A stretch of DNA of 55,918 nt from Deltaproteobacteria bacterium. GTDB taxonomy: Bacteria > Desulfobacterota > GWC2-55-46 > DRQE01. Shown in pieces: positions 44,014-52,698 of the stretch (position 1 is the stretch's first letter; the number at the start of each line of letters is the position of its first letter). The DNA lies in the NCBI GenBank assembly GCA_015492495.1, contig WGEY01000035.1, positions 1 to 55,918 of the forward strand, read 5' to 3'. Position numbers and translations under genes: made by a program. Below the pieces are notes generated by a model. It searched no databases. It worked only from the letters and a program-made list of their open reading frames with translations, and had not been told where the DNA came from.

Positions 44014-46326
44014 TCAGGCGACCTCCACTATGGTTACACCGGCGCCTCCGGAGAATCCATCCCCTTGGGAGAACCCCTTCACCAGAGGGTTTGTCTTGAG
44101 GTGTTCATGTATAGCCCTCTTGAGCGCCCCGGTGCCTATGCCGTGTATGAGCTCGACCCTTTCAACCCCCTTCATGTGCGCGTCGTCTATCACCCTGGAA
44201 ACCGTCTTTACGGCCTCATCGGCCCTTGAGCCGATGAGGTTCACGCTCATCGGCACCTGCGGCTCGCATTCGGCCGCCGCACTTACACGCCTTCGGGTGT
44301 CTCGTCCACGCCCCTCCACCTTCACGAGCCTCGCCCAGTCGACCCACACCTTGAAGTTTCCGGCCAGGACCTCGGCCCTCGACCTTCCGTCATCGACCCT
44401 TATGACCGTACCAACGGCACTACTCCCGCTTATGGCGACCACATCGCCCACAGCCGGTATGTAGGCCGTCTTGTGTTCGGTCAGAAGCGGCATAACCTTC
44501 TGTTTCACCCTTTCAAGCTCCTCGGAGGCCTTCTTGCCTGCTCCGCTTCTCTGCCCTTCAACGAGCGCCCTTATCTCCTCGCCGGCCTTGCTGACCAACC
44601 TGTCTACATTCCTTCTCGCGCTTTCCAGGAGCCTTTTCCTGTCGCCCCTCAACCTCTCGAGCGCCTTGAGCTTCAGCTCCTCCGTACGCTCGAGCCTTTT
44701 ACGCAGCTCTTCGAGCCTTTTACGCTCATCTTCCACCATGCGCATTGACTTTACGAAGGCCCCCTCACCGCCCTCGAGCCTCTGCCTTGCCGCTTCTATG
44801 ACATCATCGGGAATACCGTACCTGCCGGCGATCGAGAGTCCGAGGCTGGGGCCCGGCATTCCGTAACGCAGTTTGTAAAGGGGTCTCAATGTCTCTTCGT
44901 CGAACTCTACCGAGGCGTTGTCAAAGTCCCGGTCAACCTGCGCGTGAGCTTTAAGGAGGTTGAGGTGTGTCGTGACGACAGCCACTGCCCCCCTGCGCCT
45001 GAAGGCCTCGAGGATCGAGAGTGCGAGCACACTGCCTTCGGCCGGGTCAGTGCCTACGCCGATCTCGTCTATGAGCACAAGTGTAGAGGGACCGGCCTTG
45101 GCGAGTATCTCGCCGGTACGTTTAAGGTGTGCCGAGAATGTACTCAGGTCCTCGGTTATATCCTGCCTGTCACCGATGTCCGCGAAGACCCTCTCGAAAA
45201 AGAGGATCTCGCTATCCTCGGCTGCTGGAACGGGAAGGGCGGACTGTGCCATGATGGTCAGAAGGCCCACGGTCTTCAAGGCGACTGTCTTGCCTCCGGT
45301 GTTTGCACCCGATATTACGAGGACCTTCTTACCGTTACGGAGCAGTATGTCCACGGGTACAACGGTGGTCTCGCCCCTGAGCTCCTTGAAGACCAGCACC
45401 GGGTGTCTGGCCGCCCTGAGCTCGAAACCGCCGTCTTTTTTCATGACCGGTATGACACCGCGTATGCGGCCTTTGAAGAGGGCCTTTGCCTGTATAAAGT
45501 CGAGCGCCGCCGCTATGGAAAGATCTGCGTAGAGCCGGTCCCTTACGCTCAAGACCATCGAGGAGGCCCGCTTGAGTACCTCTATCTCCTCCTGCTTCTC
45601 TTCCTTCTTGAGTATCGCCACACGGTTATTTAGCTCCACCACCTGAAAGGGTTCTATGAAGTACGCGGCCCCGCTGGAGGACCTGCCGTGGACTACACCC
45701 GGGAAACGGGTGTGAAAACCGGCCCTTACACACAGCACGTAACGGTCGTCCCTGATGGTGAAGAACTCGTCCTGCAGGCTTTCCCTGACCCTCCTGTCCT
45801 TTACGAGCTCTTCAATTATGCGCCTGCACCCCCGCCTTGAGGCAGCAAGATCCTCCCTTATCTCCCTGAGCCTGCCGGAGGCATCGTCCTTTATTTCTCC
45901 TCTTTCATCGAGTATACCGGAAAGCGCATCGAAGAGTGAACGTGGCGTAGAGAGGGAATCGAGCCTCGAGGCCATAATGGGGAAGGAGCCTTTGAGCGCG
46001 GGGTCGGAGACCCCCTTCAATAAAAGGATGCTCTCTACGGTGTGCTTCACCTCAAGAAGCTCGTCGGGCAAGAGGTAGGCCCCGCCCGGCCTTAACCTCG
46101 ACATGAGACCGCGTATGTCGCTGATACCGCCGAGAGGGAGGGTCCCGTGCCGGCCGGTGAACTCTACGGCCTCTCGGAGCTCGTCATAGGCCCTTTGGAT
46201 CTGCACGAAGTCGCTCGAGGGCCTCAACCCCGCGACAAGCTCTCTCCCAAGTGCTGTCGAGGCTAAGGTTTCGAGCTCCTTCAGTACCGCATGGTATTCC
46301 AGGGCATCAAAGGTGGTCTCATCCAC
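44014..46326 (-). CDS. mutS2: Endonuclease MutS2
   Basis: A 770-residue MutS2 with the ABC-type ATPase (Walker A ISGANTGGKTVALKTVGL, Walker B LVLIDEIGVGTDPAEG), a coiled-coil middle (residues about 520-640) and a C-terminal Smr nuclease domain (VNLIGSRADEAVK, then ELIHGIGTGALKRAI). MutS2 suppresses recombination and rescues collided ribosomes in the species studied. I start at GTG 46326 (VDETTFDALEYHAVL) after GGAG; the open frame upstream runs into repeat A5 and does not resemble the family. The stop lies three bases before dnaG. Confidence 0.94.
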   Translation of the reverse strand: MDETTFDALEYHAVLKELETLASTALGRELVAGLRPSSDFVQIQRAYDELREAVEFTGRHGTLPLGGISDIRGLMSRLRPGGAYLLPDELLEVKHTVESILLLKGVSDPALKGSFPIMASRLDSLSTPRSLFDALSGILDERGEIKDDASGRLREIREDLAASRRGCRRIIEELVKDRRVRESLQDEFFTIRDDRYVLCVRAGFHTRFPGVVHGRSSSGAAYFIEPFQVVELNNRVAILKKEEKQEEIEVLKRASSMVLSVRDRLYADLSIAAALDFIQAKALFKGRIRGVIPVMKKDGGFELRAARHPVLVFKELRGETTVVPVDILLRNGKKVLVISGANTGGKTVALKTVGLLTIMAQSALPVPAAEDSEILFFERVFADIGDRQDITEDLSTFSAHLKRTGEILAKAGPSTLVLIDEIGVGTDPAEGSVLALSILEAFRRRGAVAVVTTHLNLLKAHAQVDRDFDNASVEFDEETLRPLYKLRYGMPGPSLGLSIAGRYGIPDDVIEAARQRLEGGEGAFVKSMRMVEDERKRLEELRKRLERTEELKLKALERLRGDRKRLLESARRNVDRLVSKAGEEIRALVEGQRSGAGKKASEELERVKQKVMPLLTEHKTAYIPAVGDVVAISGSSAVGTVIRVDDGRSRAEVLAGNFKVWVDWARLVKVEGRGRDTRRRVSAAAECEPQVPMSVNLIGSRADEAVKTVSRVIDDAHMKGVERVELIHGIGTGALKRAIHEHLKTNPLVKGFSQGDGFSGGAGVTIVEVA

Positions 46327-46387
46327 GATACTCCAAGAGATGGTAAGGACTGTACTGCAATGTACCTTTCCGGGGGTTAAAGATGCC

Positions 46388-46556
46388 GGAAGCTCTGATT
46401 TATTCGTCATTGTGAGGAACCGAAGCCGCAAGCAAAGCCGTGTGGAAGCTATTACAAAGCATCTCCTGCTATGAACCAACTACTTGGAGAGATCGCTTCG
46501 CTGCGTGCCTGCGGTCCTTCGCAATGACAGGATGCAGCCGATTGATCAGAGTTTCC
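46388..46556. repeat. Palindromic repeat family A, copy 5 (most complete)
   Basis: 169 bases with inverted ends: GGAAGCTCTGATTTATTCGT on the left and, on the right, GATTGATCAGAGTTTCC, whose complement is GGAAACTCTGATCAATC. Inside, TCATTGTGAGG on the left faces CCTTCGCAATGACA on the right. It lies directly upstream of mutS2 and would separate it from the NIF3 gene. No coding capacity. Confidence 0.82.
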
Positions 46557-46583
46557 TGCAGATATCGCCCCGGGGCTTTTCCG

Positions 46584-47534
46584 TTACTTCCTTGAAAACC
46601 TTCTGAAGCCGGAGCACGGGATAATCTCCACACCGGCGAGCACATCGTCGAGGAGCAGGTTCACCCCAAGGTTGTCGCTCGCTATATGTCCGGCTATGAC
46701 GACGTTTATGTGATGTTTCTGGGCCTCCTTGCGGTGGTCCTCGCTTATGTGCATTCCGACTACGGTGCCCACGCCCGCTGTTGAAAGGCCCTCGTATATC
46801 TTCTTGCTGCCCCCGGTGCCACCGGTCATGTCGACGAAGACCTTTCCGGCCCTCCTCTTCCTGGAGCCGACCACCACCCTTGGGCCCACCGTTTCACTCC
46901 GTGCACAGCCGTATTCAGGGATATCATGCAGTATGTCCAGGACATCCGACACATACCGCGGTGTCTTCTCGTCGAAGATCTTCTGCAGGTAACTCGAAAC
47001 GGCGTTGTCCGTCGGGGTGTGCATGCACATGAGCGGTATGTCCAGGAGCCTCGCCGCATCCACCGCCCTTGTATGATTTGCAGGAAGGAGCCTCCTTTCA
47101 ACATCCTTTATGCGCTCCGCCATGAGGTCCTCGGCGACATGTATGGGGACACCCTGCTTGAGCAGTATGGCGGACTGCATGTCCATCACCTCGTGAAGCG
47201 CGGCCATGGCCCTGCCCTCCGGATGGTGCGCTATGATAAGGTCCACGCCCTGTCCCTTTTCCCTCAGCCTGTCCGCCAGAAGGACCTCGCCGATCTCTAT
47301 GTCTATACCCACCATCACCCTTTTGACCTCTGTGGCGGGGTCGCCGTACAGTATCCTCGTATCTGCGTAAGGATTGGTAAGCTTCTCCTTATCGAACCAC
47401 CTCCTGTCCTCTTCCTTGAGCTCCTCGAACTCCCTCTTGGCCTTTCTCAGGTCTTCCTCGACCTCTTCCCTGCCCCTGGGGTCGAGCTCCATCCCCCTCT
47501 TCACCGCCTTTTCGTAGATCTCCTTCAGTTTCAT
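46584..47534 (-). CDS. NIF3/DUF34-family protein
   Basis: A 316-residue protein of the NIF3-like (YbgI/DUF34) family, metal-binding proteins of uncertain function. Metal ligands are visible in LIIAHHPEGRA and in the C-terminal VIAGHIASDNLGVNLLLDD. The N-terminal 60 residues are a charged helical extension. The start is ATG 47534 (MKLKEIYEKAVKRG) with GGAG 5 bases upstream. It lies between yqeY and mutS2 on the same strand. Confidence 0.86.
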   Translation of the reverse strand: MKLKEIYEKAVKRGMELDPRGREEVEEDLRKAKREFEELKEEDRRWFDKEKLTNPYADTRILYGDPATEVKRVMVGIDIEIGEVLLADRLREKGQGVDLIIAHHPEGRAMAALHEVMDMQSAILLKQGVPIHVAEDLMAERIKDVERRLLPANHTRAVDAARLLDIPLMCMHTPTDNAVSSYLQKIFDEKTPRYVSDVLDILHDIPEYGCARSETVGPRVVVGSRKRRAGKVFVDMTGGTGGSKKIYEGLSTAGVGTVVGMHISEDHRKEAQKHHINVVIAGHIASDNLGVNLLLDDVLAGVEIIPCSGFRRFSRK

Positions 47535-47630
47535 ATGCACTCCGTTAATTTCGGGTTTTATATCTGAAGAATGCACACGGGCACAGACTCCGCACGCCGC
47601 TGCCGAACGTACGGGCGTACATGCGAATCT

Positions 47631-48077
47631 TCATCCGCCGAGCTTTTTCTTCACGATCTCCTGAACCGTCCTGCCGTCGGCCCTCCCCCTGAGCTTGGCC
47701 ATCACGGCCTTCATGAGCCTGCCCATGTCCTTCATGCCCTCGGCGCCGACCTCGGCGGCCGTCTCGTCCACAACGGCCTGTATCTCTTCGGCCGAAAACT
47801 GCTGCGGCATGAAGGCCTTAAGGATTGCGAGCTCCCTCACCTCCTTTTCCACGAGGTCATCCCTTCCGCCCTTCCTGAACTGCTCTATGGAGTCCTGCCT
47901 CTGCTTCGCGAGGGTCGATACGACCTGCAAGACCTCCTCGTCCGCAAGCTCCCTCCTCTTCTCTATCTCCTTGTTCTTGACGGCGGAAAGGAGGTACCTC
48001 AACGTGGAGAGTGTGGGCTTGTCCCCCGCCTTCATGGCCTCCTTCATCTTACCGGTTATCTCTTCTTTCAGGCCCAT
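47631..48077 (-). CDS. yqeY: GatB/YqeY domain protein
   Basis: A 148-residue YqeY protein, resembling the tRNA-binding tail of GatB, with STLRYLLSAVKNKEIEKR, FMPQQFSAEEIQAVVDE and GRADGRTVQEIVKKKL. YqeY typically sits between rpsU and dnaG; here rpsU is missing, and nif3 and mutS2 come between it and dnaG. The gap 48078-48279 holds no gene. Confidence 0.94.
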   Translation of the reverse strand: MGLKEEITGKMKEAMKAGDKPTLSTLRYLLSAVKNKEIEKRRELADEEVLQVVSTLAKQRQDSIEQFRKGGRDDLVEKEVRELAILKAFMPQQFSAEEIQAVVDETAAEVGAEGMKDMGRLMKAVMAKLRGRADGRTVQEIVKKKLGG

Positions 48078-48249
48078 CGTCCTTGCTCCTTTCCAATCAC
48101 CGCCTCTTTCGACATGATACCGCGGGAGGCATCTTTTTCACAAACACTGGCGGCTGAACCAAGCCGCATGCATCACTCGGGATACGATCCAATAACACAA
48201 CCTGGCATCACAAGATCACCTCTACCGGGCGGCGAAGCGCAGAAGGTAT

Positions 48250-48274
48250 CCGGACCGTCCTCGACGCGGTCCGG
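48250..48274 (-). terminator. Hairpin just after mglA
   Basis: A perfect 8-bp stem CCGGACCG/CGGTCCGG with a 9-base loop, six bases after the mglA stop. No T-tract follows, so it is at best an mRNA-stabilising or weak terminator structure. Confidence 0.45.
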
Positions 48275-48279
48275 CAAGC

Positions 48280-48867
48280 TCAAGCACCCTTTTTAAGCTC
48301 CAGGAGCACCAGCTTCACTATGCCCTTGAGCGTTTCAAAGACACCTATGCCCTCCGTGGCAACGGCCTCGAAGTCCGGCACACCGTCGACATTGAGGATC
48401 TTCTTCAGCTCGGCTATCGGCACGCAGTTGGGTATATCACGCTTATTGTACTGGATAACGTAAGGGACCTTGTCGATGCTGTAGCCGTGCTCTTCAAGGT
48501 TCTCCTTCATGTTTTCGAAGCTTTCTATGTTCGCATCCATCCTTTCCACCTGTGAATCCGCGACAAAGACTATACCGTCGACCCCCTTGAGGATGAGCTT
48601 TCTGGATGCGTCGTAGAATATCTGGCCCGGGACCGTGTAAAGGTGAAAGCGTGTCTTGAAGCCCCTTATCTCGCCGAGGGCGAGTGGAAGAAAGTCAAAA
48701 AAGAGCGTCCTTTCGGTCTCGGTGGCAAGGGATATCATCTTGCCCCTTGACTCGGGTCTTGTCTTCTTATAGATGTGGGTCAGGTTGGTGGTCTTACCAC
48801 AGAGCCCCGGCCCGTAGTAGACTATTTTGCAGTTTATCTCTCTTGCTGAGTAATTGATAAAAGACAT
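48280..48867 (-). CDS. mglA: Ras-like GTPase MglA
   Basis: MglA is a small GTPase that sets front-rear polarity for gliding or type IV pili in Myxococcus and relatives. The 195-residue protein has the P loop [12 protein letters not shown], the family-specific [20 protein letters not shown] switch II region, and [10 protein letters not shown] (N/TKxD). It lies 53 bases after mglB, its GTPase-activating partner. Confidence 0.95.
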   Translation of the reverse strand: MSFINYSAREINCKIVYYGPGLCGKTTNLTHIYKKTRPESRGKMISLATETERTLFFDFLPLALGEIRGFKTRFHLYTVPGQIFYDASRKLILKGVDGIVFVADSQVERMDANIESFENMKENLEEHGYSIDKVPYVIQYNKRDIPNCVPIAELKKILNVDGVPDFEAVATEGIGVFETLKGIVKLVLLELKKGA

Positions 48868-48920
48868 GGCCGATACAGCGCGGGTATGGATTCTCCATAT
48901 TTTGTGTTACGGGGAAGAGG

Positions 48921-49403
48921 TCACTGGAAGAGCTTTTCTATATCCTCATCCGTAATCTCTTCGAGGAGGCTTCTTTTCGGGGCCGAGGACTCCATGCGCC
49001 TCAGCACCCTTTGAACGCAGTCGTCGAGCTCTTCGCTGGCCTTCCTGACCCTGAGCCTTACGAGCCCGAGCGAAGAACGGTCGTCGAAGATCACAACGAG
49101 TATGACCCTCTGACCGACGATGGAGATATGAATATTGTCCTTTTCCCCCTCGTGAAAGAGTATGGAGAACTCCTTTTCCCCTATGAGCCTGGCAAGCCCC
49201 CCTGTTGCAGCGATATTTCCAGCGGTGAGCGATGCCAGGGATGTCGAATCTATATCCTTCGTATCCCCGCTGGAGGCGATGAGCTGGCCGTCCTTGTCCA
49301 CAAGAAAGACGCTCTTTGCGTTGGCATCGGCAAGGAGGTGCTCTATTATCCTGGATATCTCCCGGGACTCCTCCTCGAACATGACCAGTGAAGATTGAAC
49401 CAT
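48921..49403 (-). CDS. mglB: Roadblock/LC7 protein MglB
   Basis: A 160-residue roadblock-domain protein (residues about 15-125; VFLVDKDGQLIASSGD, ILVVIFDDRSSLGLVRLRV). MglB is the GTPase-activating protein of MglA. The C-terminal 30 residues are an acidic tail (LEEITDEDIEKLFQ). I use ATG 49403; ATG 49382 (MFEEESREI) is also possible, and neither has a strong ribosome binding site. Confidence 0.92.
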   Translation of the reverse strand: MVQSSLVMFEEESREISRIIEHLLADANAKSVFLVDKDGQLIASSGDTKDIDSTSLASLTAGNIAATGGLARLIGEKEFSILFHEGEKDNIHISIVGQRVILVVIFDDRSSLGLVRLRVRKASEELDDCVQRVLRRMESSAPKRSLLEEITDEDIEKLFQ

Positions 49404-49423
49404 GACAGACACCCTTGTCTTAT

Positions 49424-49453
49424 ATATTACAAAACAAATACAGGGCGTGTCAA
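49424..49453 (-). promoter_or_regulatory. Sigma-70 promoter for mglB-mglA
   Basis: Minus strand, perfect TTGACA (49453-49448), 18 bases, TAATAT (49429-49424). Predicted start near 49417, giving a very short leader of about 14 bases. Confidence 0.65.
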
Positions 49454-49549
49454 AGGACAGGTCCGCCCTGTACCCGGCCGCCGGGACGGGGCCCCGCGGA
49501 TCCAGCGCCCCTTGGCAGGTACGGGCGGTAAGGCGGAAGGGTGCACCCC

Positions 49550-50485
49550 TTAGAAGACCCTCTTTCCATCCATCTCAAGGAGTCTTTCCCACTCGCTGTC
49601 GATCCTCTTCTGCGTCTCCTCCAGAAGCCACCTGTTTTCTTCCTTGAAGAGGTGCTTGAACCTGCCCTGCAGCTTGAGCCACTCTTCGATGGGTTTCTTC
49701 TCCCTGGGTTTGTAGTTAACCTTCAAGATGCCGTCCTCGACTTCGTAGAGAGGCCAGTAACAGGTATCCACGGCGAGCTTCGCTGTCTCGATGGAAAGTT
49801 CCGGCTTTGAATACCACCCGAGAGGACACGGGGATACGACATTAAGGAACGTCGGCCCCTCGGTGTTGAACGCCTTTTCGGCCTTCTTGGCCAGGTCCCT
49901 CCAGTTGTGCGGGGATGCCTGTGCGGCATAGGGTATGTTGTGCGCCACAACTATCCTCGTAAGATCTTTCCTCCACTGTCCCTTTCCAGGATGTGCAGAG
50001 CCGGCCGGCGAGGTGGTAGTGGCCGAGCCCAGCGGGGTGGCGCTTGAGCGCTGTATGCCGGTATTCATGTACGCGCCGTTGTCGTAACAGACGTAGAGAA
50101 AGTCGTGTCCCCTCTCCAGCGCGCCCGAGAGCGCCTGAAAGCCTATATCATATGTTCCGCCGTCTCCGCCGAGGGCAAGGAACTTTATGTCCTTGTCAGC
50201 CGCTATCTTTCCCTTCTTCTTCAACGACCTGTAAGCGGACTCTATCCCGCTTATGGTGGCAGCGGAGTTTTCAAAGGCCGAATGTATCCAAGATATCCTC
50301 CACGATGTGTACGGATATATGGTCGTCCCGACCTCAAGGCACCCGGTGGCCGTTGTGGCGACGACCGGTGCGCCCGCGCTCCTCAGTAGCAGCCTCATGA
50401 TGGGAGGTATGCCGCAGCCAGCGCACAGCCGGTGTCCCCCGCTGAACAGCTCCTCCCTGGCAGAAAGTTCTTTTAGCGTAGCCAT
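49550..50485 (-). CDS. porB: Pyruvate:ferredoxin oxidoreductase, beta subunit
   Basis: The 311-residue thiamin-diphosphate subunit. It has LCAGCGIPPIMRLLLRSAG at the N-terminus (Cys ligands of a cluster), the TPP motif LGGDGGTYDIGFQALSGALE, and YDNGAYMNTGIQRSSATP. With the other three subunits it oxidises pyruvate to acetyl-CoA, CO2 and reduced ferredoxin, or runs in reverse for carbon fixation. It is the last gene of the por operon, 15 bases after porA. Confidence 0.93.
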   Translation of the reverse strand: MATLKELSAREELFSGGHRLCAGCGIPPIMRLLLRSAGAPVVATTATGCLEVGTTIYPYTSWRISWIHSAFENSAATISGIESAYRSLKKKGKIAADKDIKFLALGGDGGTYDIGFQALSGALERGHDFLYVCYDNGAYMNTGIQRSSATPLGSATTTSPAGSAHPGKGQWRKDLTRIVVAHNIPYAAQASPHNWRDLAKKAEKAFNTEGPTFLNVVSPCPLGWYSKPELSIETAKLAVDTCYWPLYEVEDGILKVNYKPREKKPIEEWLKLQGRFKHLFKEENRWLLEETQKRIDSEWERLLEMDGKRVF

Positions 50486-50500
50486 AACCTCTCTTCCTTA

Positions 50501-51697
50501 TTATATGGTTATATAACCTGTAAGCTTCCCCGCCTCTCCGGTCTCAAGAACATTGTAGAGCTCGTCAAAGACCGCCTCTGCGTCCTCCACCTTGTAGTCC
50601 CTTCCGCCGAGTCCGAATATGCGGCCGATGACCTTCGGCGCGCTATCTCGGCCATAGAGGGCGCTGCGCACATCGGTAAAGAGCGGGCCGCCGAAGCCGC
50701 TCATCGAGTCCGCCCTGTCCAGGACACAGACGGCCTTTACACCCATGAGCGCAGAGGCTATCTCCTCGTGCGGGAAAGGCCTGTAGAGCCTCGGCCTCAG
50801 GAGGCCGACCTTCTTACCCTGATCCCTCAGCCTGTCCACGGCGACCTTTGTTGTGCCGGCAGCCGAGCTCAACACCACTATCGCCACGTCCGCATCGTCG
50901 AGCCTGTAGCACTCCATGAGCCCGTACTCCCTGCCGAAGCGTTCGCCGAACTCCCTTCCAACTTCAATAACGACTTCTTTTGCACCACGTATAGCCTTGG
51001 ACTGTTCGTATTTGAAGTCAATGTAATACTCGGGCAACGTCATCGCCCCCATGGTGATCGGGTGGCCCGTATCCAGAAGGGACTGTTTCGGCTCGAACTC
51101 ACCGACAAAGTCCTTGACATCACCGTCTTCTATGAGCGTGAGGTTCTCTATCGCATGGCTCGTTATGAATCCGTCCAGGCATACCATGGCCGGTGTAAGG
51201 ACACGGTGGTCCTCGGCTATCCTTACGGCCTGAAAGAGGTTATCGTAGGCCTCCTGAACCGTCTCCGAATATATCTGTATCCAGCCGGAATCCCTCGCGC
51301 CCATGGAGTCCGAGTGATCGCAGTGTATGTTTATTGGCGCGGAAAGGGCCCTGTTGACCACAGCCATGACAACCGGAAGGCGCATTCCGGATGCGATGTA
51401 GAGGACCTCCCACATGAGGGCCAGCCCCTGCGAGCTCGTGGCGGTCATGACCCTGGCCCCGGCGGCCGCGGCCCCCACGCATGCGCTCATCGCAGAGTGC
51501 TCGCTTTCGACCGTTACAAGCTCTGTAGAAACCTTGCCGTCAGCGTAGTAACTCGAAAACTCCTCCATGATGGCGGTGGAGGGGGTTATCGGGTAGGCCG
51601 CGCACACGTCAGGGTCTATCTGCTTCATGGCATAGGCGACCGCTGAGTTCCCGGTCAGCACAACCTGTTTCTTTTTATCCGTAAGAGGTGTCGCCAT
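50501..51697 (-). CDS. porA: Pyruvate:ferredoxin oxidoreductase, alpha subunit
   Basis: A 398-residue alpha subunit with CAAYPITPSTAIMEEFSSYY, VESEHSAMSACVGAAAAGAR, TSSQGLALMWE and, later, LDRADSMSGFGGPLFTDVRS. These are typical for pyruvate rather than 2-oxoglutarate enzymes, though a related 2-oxoacid cannot be ruled out. The ATG at 51697 has GGAGG 8 bases before and lies two bases after porD. Confidence 0.93.
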   Translation of the reverse strand: MATPLTDKKKQVVLTGNSAVAYAMKQIDPDVCAAYPITPSTAIMEEFSSYYADGKVSTELVTVESEHSAMSACVGAAAAGARVMTATSSQGLALMWEVLYIASGMRLPVVMAVVNRALSAPINIHCDHSDSMGARDSGWIQIYSETVQEAYDNLFQAVRIAEDHRVLTPAMVCLDGFITSHAIENLTLIEDGDVKDFVGEFEPKQSLLDTGHPITMGAMTLPEYYIDFKYEQSKAIRGAKEVVIEVGREFGERFGREYGLMECYRLDDADVAIVVLSSAAGTTKVAVDRLRDQGKKVGLLRPRLYRPFPHEEIASALMGVKAVCVLDRADSMSGFGGPLFTDVRSALYGRDSAPKVIGRIFGLGGRDYKVEDAEAVFDELYNVLETGEAGKLTGYITI

Positions 51698-51699
51698 CT

Positions 51700-51999
51700 C
51701 TATGCCTCCTCTTCTTCCATTGTTATGGCCTTGACCTTGTCGGGGCACTCCATGGCGCATATGCCGCAGCCCTTGCAGTGCTCCAGGTCAAAGCCGACCA
51801 TCTTACCGTCCTCTGCTATAACAGCCGAGTCAGGGCACATGACCCAGCATATGAGGCAGTTGGTGCATTTGTCCTTGTCCAAGACGGGCCTCAGCTTCCT
51901 CCATCCGCCGGTCACATAGTCGTGTGCATTGCCCGCCTTATGTATGACACCCCCGAGAGGGACCTCTTTCTTTTCTTCGCAATCTTTCTTCATCGTCAC
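51700..51999 (-). CDS. porD: Pyruvate:ferredoxin oxidoreductase, delta (ferredoxin) subunit
   Basis: A 99-residue protein with two 4Fe-4S motifs, CTNCLICWVMCP and CKGCGICAMECP. It passes electrons from the TPP/cluster of the beta subunit to free ferredoxin. The start overlaps the stop of porG by four bases (ATGA). Confidence 0.95.
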   Translation of the reverse strand: MTMKKDCEEKKEVPLGGVIHKAGNAHDYVTGGWRKLRPVLDKDKCTNCLICWVMCPDSAVIAEDGKMVGFDLEHCKGCGICAMECPDKVKAITMEEEEA

Positions 52000-52592
52000 T
52001 CCCCTTTCACCCCTTCGAACCCCCTCTTCATGGCCTCCACATTACCCTCTATCACCCTGGGGCTGAATTTTTTGGAATAATTCTCCTTGAAGTTGTCTAT
52101 GAGCGAATCCAGCTTCACTATTGACGTTACCTTTGCAAGGGCGCCGAGCATGGGGGTGTTGGGCATGTGCCTGCCTATGGTTTCCATCGATATTTTCGAA
52201 GCATCGACGGTAAAGACCTTCGCCTCCTTACCGAGCCCGAGCTCCCTGCGCATCGCGCCAGCGGAATGCGTGGTGTTAACTATAAAAACAGCGTCAGGTG
52301 ATGTGCCGTCAGTAAGCCCTGATGCCGAATCATCCGCCCTGAGCGTTCCGATCAAGGTGGGGTCCACTATGAGGACTATGTTCGGATTCTTCACCTGACA
52401 GTGCAGCCTGATCGGCTCATCCGAGAGCCTGTCGTAGGCCCTTACCGGCGCACCCATCCTCTCCGGGCCGAACTCCGGGAAGGCCTGAACGTACTTGCCT
52501 TCTCTCAACGCAGCCTCTCCAAGGAGCTTTGCAGCGGTAACCACACCCTGCTGAGCCCTTCCGTGCCATCTTACTTCGGTGTATTCAGCCAT
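51996..52592 (-). CDS. porG: Pyruvate:ferredoxin oxidoreductase, gamma subunit
   Basis: A 198-residue gamma subunit with RWHGRAQQGVVTAAKLLGEA and AFPEFGPERMGAPVRAYDRL, both diagnostic. It is the first gene of the porGDAB operon. I start at ATG 52592 (MAEYTEVRWHG) after AAGGAAGAGAG; the frame extends 21 codons upstream without family similarity. Confidence 0.94.
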   Translation of the reverse strand: MAEYTEVRWHGRAQQGVVTAAKLLGEAALREGKYVQAFPEFGPERMGAPVRAYDRLSDEPIRLHCQVKNPNIVLIVDPTLIGTLRADDSASGLTDGTSPDAVFIVNTTHSAGAMRRELGLGKEAKVFTVDASKISMETIGRHMPNTPMLGALAKVTSIVKLDSLIDNFKENYSKKFSPRVIEGNVEAMKRGFEGVKGE

Positions 52593-52648
52593 CTCTCTCT
52601 TCCTTAGTTTTTTTATACCCCGCAGACCGGACCAAGAGCGGGGTTGAA

Positions 52649-52668
52649 GATGCATTGTTTAATGCATC
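52649..52668. promoter_or_regulatory. Perfect dyad upstream of the por operon
   Basis: GATGCATT-GTTT-AATGCATC, two 8-base arms around four bases, 57 bases before porG and 31 bases past recR. It has no T-tract, so it looks more like an operator than a terminator. A second inverted pair, CCCCGC/GCGGGG, lies between it and porG (52614-52643). Confidence 0.5.
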
Positions 52669-52698
52669 CCCGCATCAACTGCGAAGGGCGCCAAAGAC

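Noticed and set aside
42808-44229. A 473-codon plus-strand open frame
   Set aside because: It is the shadow of dnaG and the end of mutS2, with no domain and no ribosome binding site.
46327-46479. N-terminal extension of MutS2 up to 46479
   Set aside because: The extra 51 codons run into repeat A5 and do not resemble MutS2; GTG 46326 with GGAG fits the family start.
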